DNA of 64,000 nt from assembly GCA_037962975.1 (NCBI GenBank), contig CM075671.1:42928501-42992500 (forward strand). Direction: 5' to 3'. The position numbers were made by a program, and so were the translations under genes. This document shows, piece after piece, positions 58,410 through 64,000 of this stretch (position 1 is the stretch's first letter; each line of letters opens with the position of its first letter). The DNA is from Clitoria ternatea. Its lineage: Eukaryota > Streptophyta > Magnoliopsida > Fabales > Fabaceae. The notes beneath the pieces were generated by a model, which was given only the letters and a program-made list of their open reading frames with translations, was not told the origin of the DNA and ran no database searches.

Positions 58410-58814
58410 TAATCGATTACACCCTCGCGTTGTAATCGATTAGCTTCAAGTCAGAGACTTCCTAATCGATTATTTCACTTCCTCTAATCGATTAGCATCT
58501 GTACCTGATGCATTTAATTTGATTTCGCATCTGCCTAATCGATTAGACTGTCTTGCAATCGATTACCTTAAATTCCAGTGGCTTCCTAATCGATTGTGTG
58601 GTTCCCTTAATCAATTAGCTTTCATACCTGATGCATTTTGTCCCATTTCTGATTGTTGTAATCGATTAGTCTTTGGTGTATAATCGATTACCTTAATTCC
58701 AGTGTGTACCTAATCGATTATTTGGCTTCCTAATCGATTATCTTTCATACCTGATGCAATTAATTCCAAAACAGAAAGCTCCTAATCAATTAGCATCTAT
58801 GGCCTAATCGATTA
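58410..58814. repeat. TAATCGATTA palindrome array, 5' LTR of SIRE1
   Basis: Same 14 sites as in the 3' LTR, two of them decayed to AATCAATT. In U3, upstream of the TATA box. Confidence 0.95.
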
Positions 58815-58933
58815 GCTTCGCTGTTACTTCAATTCTGATTTAATGTCTTTGTTTTTGCATCGGTTTCTTCAAGAGTGCTTGTCATTATCAAAATCTTTGC
58901 ACATCTTTGGACCTGTTAACATATTCAAACACA

Positions 58934-59174
58934 AAGGGTTGGCCCTGTGGCTTACAGGATTACACTTCCTCCCTAGTTGGCTAATCTCCACAATGTATTC
59001 CATGTTTCCCAGTTGAGGAAGTATTTTCTCGATTCCTCTCATGAGATGCAGGATGATGATATTGAGATTCATGAGAATTTGACTACTCTAGCAGTGCCTA
59101 CTCACATTGTAGGTAGATCAGTTAAATGCCTAAGAAGTGAGGATGTCCCATTGGTGAAGATAGCATGGCAGTAG
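58934..59174 (+). pseudogene. Chromovirus integrase C terminus with chromodomain-like end
   Basis: Resumes with GPVAYR after SIRE1. It contains NLHNVFHVSQLRKY and then SVKCLRSEDVPLVKIAW, the pattern seen at the chromodomain end of plant chromovirus integrases. Removing SIRE1 restores continuity between 49474 and 58939 in the same reading. Confidence 0.8.
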
Positions 59175-59288
59175 AATAGTCACACTACTTTTACGTAGGA
59201 GCATAAGGATATCATGTAGAAGCATCATCCAGAGTTATTTGATTGAGGTATACCCCTGTTTAAATTTCAAGGACGGAATTTTTTTTTA

Positions 59289-59301
59289 TGGTGGGGTAAA
59301 G
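59289..59301 (+). other. Polypurine tract of the chromovirus
   Basis: TGGTGGGGTAAAG directly before the 3' LTR. Confidence 0.6.
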
Positions 59302-60728
59302 TGTAAGATCCTAAATCTTAATATTATACATAAATTACAAATTTAAATTAGGATTACAAAAATTCATAATTATTATTAATAATACTAAGAGACTAAATGT
59401 TGAATTTTAACCTTAATTTTTTAAAGAAATACAAAAACTCACTTTAGCTCCCTCTCTCTACCCTCATTCATGCTTGTTATTTTCATTTGGTAGAAACATA
59501 CTGTTTCTTTTTCCTCTCATTTTAGCATCTCATCCCGTCGTCCTCCCCATTCTTCTTCTTTAATCCATTATTTTCTTGGTGCCATATACATTCCCACTTT
59601 CATGTAGCAAGTTTGGATTCAACACTAAGTTATATGCATGTCATAATTTCGATTTCTCTTTCCCCATTTTTCCTCACGACTTCTTTTAGGTAAGGCTGCC
59701 TATTCTGAAGCTCTTTCTCTTCCCTATTCCAACTGCATGGATGTGGCAGCCATTGTAGTGAAACCTGGGAACCATTGACTTCCGATTCAGAGATTATAAG
59801 GTATGGGTGCATTAGTTCTTTCAAATTTTCAACATTTTAGTTGTTCCCTATTATGTGCAATGGCTAGATTCTAAGTTAATTGTTGTCAAACAGTTGTTAG
59901 GGTGCTGTTTCAGAGAAGATCAAAGTGGATTTCGAGTGGCAAAGTCATTCGACAAGTTATTGCCTTTAGAAAACATTTTAGATCCCTCTAATAAACTTCA
60001 GAACATGGAAAGCATGGTATATAGGTCACTAATAATGATTAAATTTTGTTTTACAGATTTTATCTAAACTATATTACTGCCCGAAGTTTGAATAGAGTAG
60101 GGGCTTGTGCATTCATTGATTCTAGTAACATAAAGAACCATGTTACTAATTTTATTAATTATGGTATTGGTAATTGGAAATTTCAAAAGGCACTTAAGCA
60201 TTAGCTATATGATTTTAGGAGTCTTGTAGTTATGGGATAATTGATTAAAAGCTTAATAGAGAAGCAGATTAGTTTTAGGTACATTTTATGCATACAAGGG
60301 ATTTACAATTTAAGGAATAAATAAGAATTTAGAATTTGGAATTTTATTTATTACGTATAAAAGCTTTATACATATAAATTTATGCTTGTAATGATGAATC
60401 CTCTAGAGATAATGATTCCTAAAAATTATAATGGTTGTATGCCTATGTTGTTGGTTGTTGCTATATTGAAATCCATGTCGTGTTGATGAATTTCACCAAA
60501 TAATGTTAGTTGTATGGTGGCTTGAGGATGATATACGTTGTAATTACGTTTTGGTTCTCATTTTCAAAATATAAATTGTCATTTCTTACCATCATATGCA
60601 TTTCCAGCACTATGGTTTGCTGATGAGGCTGTCATGTTACAGTGATATAGTTCATTATGCAGTCTGTAGCATGTTGCTTTTAACGCTACTGATTATAGTG
60701 CTATGGTTCACTGATAGTCCTAGGGTAC
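59302..60728 (+). repeat. Chromovirus 3' LTR, first part
   Basis: Starts TGTAAGATCC. The stretch from about 60199 matches 17693-18224. It ends where TGTAACATCCC begins at 60729, with GGTAC just before as probable TSD. It shows the pre-insertion sequence for the A1, gag-only and copia-A insertions. No gene. Confidence 0.8.
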
Positions 60729-61670
60729 TGTAACATCCCAAAATTTATAAAAATAATTAATTAAGAGGGATAAATGGTAAATAACTATATATGGGTTGAT
60801 ACATGTCCCAAAAATTTAGAAATAATTAAATTGAGATTTATTATGGGTATTTATAATTTATAGAGACTAAATGAGATGAAATTATACCCGGTTGAAATAT
60901 GGATGTAGGACTAAGTATCTCTGGTTGAGATGCCGTTGGTCAAGGCTGTTAAGTGTGGCCAGTGGCCACACGTCATAAATAATGCATATAAGTTGGTGTT
61001 AAGATTTGATGGGCATTGGAATTCGTATAAAAAAGTTAGGGGGATTAGAAGTTCAAAAATATGGCTTTTTCTGCATAAAAAGGGGTTTGTGTTGTTATGA
61101 ATCGATTCAAAATAGTGTTTGAATCGATTCAGAGGCTACTAGATAGGCTTGAATCAATTTATATGAAGACTTGAATGAATTCAAGACTCACTGGATTTCT
61201 TGTTCCTCAATTTTACAATGCTTGAATCGATTCATACGGGGTTTGAATCGATTCAAGGCCCTCTGTTTCCACTGTTTTAGACCCCAGGCACATATGAATC
61301 AATTCATAGGGGTGTGAATCGATTCACCATCTTCTGTTTGTCAAATTTTAAGATTTTGGATACATGAATCGATTCAGCCTTTGATTCATGCAAGGCTGAA
61401 TCGATTCATGGTCCTATTATGCCCATTGTTATGCTGTTTTTCCAACTGCTGTAATCCTTTTGCTATTTTTGGCCCGTTTGGGTATCTTAATGACATTTTT
61501 GGCCTCCAACTTCTTCATGAAAGTTATAGATAATTACGTTACAGAGGTGTAAAAATTAGTATTACCTTAATTGGAGTTTTCTAACTCTCATTAGGCATAA
61601 AACACTAGACCTACTGCATTGTAAAACTCAAGTTTAAGAGGGTTTTAAACCTAACTTCTTATGGTTGTTG
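60729..61670 (+). repeat. Partial LTR of another chromovirus-type element
   Basis: Begins TGTAACATCCCAAAATTT, similar in style to the TGTAAGATCC start of the chromovirus LTR, right after GGTAC. It runs without coding sequence to the SIRE2 insertion at 61671, and its end is not in the window. Contains a GAATCGATTC array. Confidence 0.6.
61099..61407. repeat. GAATCGATTC palindrome array
   Basis: About seven exact GAATCGATTC and three one-base variants, spaced 15-50 bases. The core ATCGAT is shared with the Sirevirus array, but the flanking bases differ consistently (G/C instead of T/A). Confidence 0.85.
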
Positions 61671-61780
61671 TGTGTTTGAATGTGATAACAGGTACAAGGA
61701 TTTTGATAATGACAAAATACTCTTGAAGAAATTCTTGCAAAAACAAAGACATGGAATCAGACCCAGAAACAGTGCAAAGC

Positions 61781-62247
61781 TAATCGATTAGGAAGTCCAA
61801 TCTAATCGATTAGGGTGATTCTGTTTTTGGAACAACTGCAACAGGACTTAAGCTAATCGATTACAGCAATTGAAATAATCGATTATAGAGCTACTGGAAT
61901 TACAGTAATCGATTACACACATGACATAATCGATTACCAAAATTAAAATGGCATTAAAAGCATCAGGTATAAAGACAAATCGATTAAGGAAATTCATCCA
62001 ATCGATTATAAGGCTACTGGAAGTAAGCTAATCGATTACCAGGACTATATAATCGATTACGTAGCTACGAAGCCAAATTAAATGCATCAGGTATCATCCC
62101 TAATTGATTACAGGCCAAGAAATAATTGATTAGAAGCCCTCTGACTTGAAGCTAATCGATTACACATAAAGGGATAATCGATTATAGCACGATCTGAAAT
62201 GAAAAATTCAAAGTATAATCGATTACAGCTCGAGGTGTAATTGATTA
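61781..62247. repeat. TAATCGATTA palindrome array, SIRE2 LTR
   Basis: About 13 exact AATCGATT and three AATTGATT. It ends 121 bases before the TATA box. Confidence 0.92.
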
Positions 62248-62367
62248 CTATAGTGGGAAAACACATATTAGTGGGAAACCAGCACATGTCTCCATCATTC
62301 CTTCAGACCCCCACTATATGCAATGGCTAGGAAGAAGAAAGGCACTCCTCAAGCTCTCAAATGGCTC

Positions 62368-62373
62368 TATAAA
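62368..62373 (+). promoter_or_regulatory. LTR TATA box of SIRE2
   Basis: TATAAA in GCTCTATAAATTC, matching the SIRE1 position. Confidence 0.7.
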
Positions 62374-63128
62374 TTCAAGAGGAACTCAAGCACAAAATAC
62401 ATAACTAGAAGCTATCATTCTTCACTTGTTCTTAGGCTTAGTAAGCCATCTTTCTTGTATATTCTGAGTTTAAATTTGTACATCCTCTCATCTTAAGAGT
62501 TAGAATTTGTGTGATCTTTCACTTGTACATCTACTCTATTAAGAGAGTCATTTCCTTGTAAACACTTCATCAAACATAAAGGTTTTCACTCTAGGATTGA
62601 GTGGTCACAAAGGTTGGGGTTCAACCTTTGGGTATTGAGAGTTTGAGAGATTGGGTGGGTTACCCTTTGCTAGTGAGGATTGAGTTCTTGAGTGTGGGAC
62701 ACTAGGAAGCTGCAATTGCTCATAGCTTGTATCTCTAAACTTTAATAGTGGAAATCCTCTAAGTGGGTTGCTTAGAGGCGAGATGTACACCGGTGTTGGT
62801 GGAACTCGTTATATTGGTTTGCAAGCTCCTCTCCCTTACTCTTTTACTTTCATATACTGCAATTGGTTGATTTGTGTTGATTGATTGTGAATTGCACACT
62901 TAAGCTTGTCTAATTTGATATATTTCAAATACTGCCCACCAAGTGTTTGTTAAATTGCTTCAGCTATATTTATCCTTGTGGTGCATTGCATACTATCTTT
63001 AACTTGATTTCACTTGTATATTCCTATAAACTTGGATATAAAAATCAAGTTCAAAGGCATTCCAATCAAAGTTTTTAAAAACTCAATTCACCCCCCCTCT
63101 TGAGTATTGAGGCCACTTGAACAACAAG

Positions 63129-63140
63129 TGGTATCAGAGC
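63129..63140 (+). other. Primer binding site of SIRE2
   Basis: TGGTATCAGAGC, two bases after the LTR. Confidence 0.9.
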
Positions 63141-63182
63141 TTGACTCTTGGTAGATCAAGCTTAACAGCTTCAAGAGACTAG

Positions 63183-64000
63183 ATGGCCTCAAGTTCTCAT
63201 AAACTTTTTCCCGAGGGTGGTGCTATAAACAGACCTCCCGCTTTCAATGGGGAAGGCTATGCGTTTTGGAAAGAAAAAATGAAAATCTTCATTCAATCTA
63301 TTGATTTGAGAGTTTGGAATGCCATTGAAAATGGTCCTTATATACCAATGCATACTATTGATAGTAAAAATGTTAAATCCTATGGATGAATGGACTAGTG
63401 ATAAAGAAAAGAAAGTACAATATGGCTATAAGGCAAAGAATCTCATCACTATGGCATTAGGTCCAGATGAATTTTTTAGAATAATGACTTGTCAATCCGC
63501 TAAGGAAATGTGGGATACTCTACAAGTAACTCACGAAGGTACTAGCGATGTGAAGGACTCCAAGATTAGTACCTTGACAAGTCAATATGAAAGTTTTAGA
63601 ATAAACTCGGGGGAAACCATAGTAGAAATGCAGAAGAGATTTACTCTTATTATTAATCATCTCATTACTCTTGGCAAAGTTTACACTAACAAAGAACTTG
63701 TGCATAAAGTTTTAAAAAGTCTTAGCAGGGAATGACAACCACTTGTCACAGCCATAAAACAATCTCCAAGCATCAATGAGATGTCTCTTGCAACACTCTT
63801 TGGGAAATTATAAGAGCAAGAGCAAGAACTAAAAGTCTTGAAGCTAGCGGAGGAAGAAGAAAAATCCTCCAAGAAGAAAGGCTTAGCTCTCAAGGCCACC
63901 TCTATACATGAAGAAGAATCGTGTAGTGATCTTGATGAAGAAGAAGAATTTGGATTGTTTGTAAAAAGATTTAGAAAGTTCATGAGAAACAAACGATTCC
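63183..64000 (+). pseudogene. Degenerate gag of SIRE2, partial
   Basis: Opens MASSSHKLFPEGG and follows the SIRE1 gag closely. A deletion near 63380 shifts the frame, with continuation in 63319-63735. Stops follow at 63733 (TGA where SIRE1 has Trp) and about 63811 (TAA where SIRE1 has Gln), both consistent with C-to-T or G-to-A decay. The window ends before the zinc knuckle. Confidence 0.85.

Larger units (their letters stand above)
49475..58933 (-). mobile_element. Young Sirevirus SIRE1 (Ty1/copia)
   Basis: LTRs at 49475-50906 and 57501-58933 start TGTTGTTCAAG and end CAAACACA, with few differences. The flanks GAGGG and AAGGG are a TSD with one change. Minus-strand order: LTR, tRNA-iMet primer site, open gag-pol, palindrome array, TATA box, accessory ORF, 0.6-kb untranslated region with several polypurine tracts, LTR. 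It is the best preserved autonomous-type element here. Confidence 0.93.
57501..58933 (-). repeat. 5' LTR of SIRE1
   Basis: Nearly identical to 49475-50906. It drives the element on the minus strand. Confidence 0.95.
5396..60728 (+). mobile_element. Old chromovirus (Tekay/Del-like) hosting the nest
   Basis: The pieces in order are 5' LTR fragments (5396-5404, 17693-18224, 43214-45044), primer site (45048), gag and pol remnants (45430-49474, 58934-59174), polypurine tract, and 3' LTR from 59302 to 60728, where another insertion begins. The beginning of the 5' LTR lies left of the window. The 17693-18224 piece aligns with about 60199-60720, which shows that the two are the two LTRs of one element. 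The summed LTR length is over 3 kb, as in Tekay/Del elements. The pol order (PR, RT, RNH, INT) and the chromodomain-like C terminus support the class. Many stops show it is dead and old. Confidence 0.8.
61671..63126 (+). repeat. 5' LTR of SIRE2
   Basis: TGTGTTTGAATG to TTGAACAACA, the reverse complement layout of the SIRE1 LTR. Confidence 0.9.
61671..64000 (+). mobile_element. Second Sirevirus, SIRE2, decayed and cut by window end
   Basis: Plus-strand LTR (61671-63126), primer site and gag start. It is the same family as SIRE1 in opposite orientation, clearly diverged. It inserted into the LTR at 60729-61670. Confidence 0.9.

Noticed and set aside
59450..60070. Possible host gene in the chromovirus 3' LTR
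   Set aside because: Short frames only, and the region lies between the LTR start and a stretch matching the other LTR, so it is LTR sequence.

Overview
This window looks like repeat-dense plant nuclear DNA, probably from a phaseoloid legume. The organism is an inference from the families present: Sirevirus-type copia, Athila-type and Tat-type gypsy, and a Tekay/Del-like chromovirus. I found no host gene, tRNA, rRNA or CRISPR array. Essentially all of it is LTR retrotransposons inserted into one another. LTR pairs, primer sites and target-site duplications (TSDs) allow the nest to be taken apart. Layout: the outermost layer is an old, dead chromovirus on the plus strand. Its 5' LTR is split into 5396-5404, 17693-18224 and 43214-45044, its internal part lies at 45045-49474 and 58934-59301, and its 3' LTR starts at 59302. 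Five insertions sit in it. (1) An Athila-like element on the minus strand (306-5395) is cut by unclassified DNA at 1-305. (2) A young Tat-like element (5405-17687, TSD GTACT) keeps an intact gag but has lost pol. (3) A Sirevirus-like copia, copia-A (18225-43213, minus), is itself hit by a complete Athila-like element (29588-42561, TSD ATAGT) in its 5' LTR and by a solo copia LTR (22241-23501, TSD GAATG) in its env-position ORF. (4) A young Sirevirus, SIRE1 (49475-58933, minus), has a 1376-codon open gag-pol. (5) Part of another chromovirus-type LTR (60729-61670) is interrupted by a second, decayed Sirevirus, SIRE2 (61671 to the window end, plus). How the parts work: SIRE1 could supply most copia functions, although its integrase zinc finger lacks a cysteine. 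The Tat-like element could supply only Gag and must borrow pol. The most interesting pattern concerns three elements from two superfamilies: SIRE1, copia-A and the 29588-42561 Athila element. Each carries an accessory ORF downstream of pol that is preceded by its own TATA-like box and a leader resembling a plant gene 5' UTR. In SIRE1 and this Athila element an array of 10-bp palindromes lies upstream of that box, and the same palindrome family recurs in the LTR of the same element upstream of the LTR TATA. In SIRE1 the distance from array edge to TATA is 120 bp in both LTRs and in the internal copy. This suggests an internal promoter for the env-position ORF. Other elements carry unrelated self-complementary motifs; those in the Tat-like LTR show base changes that preserve stem pairing.
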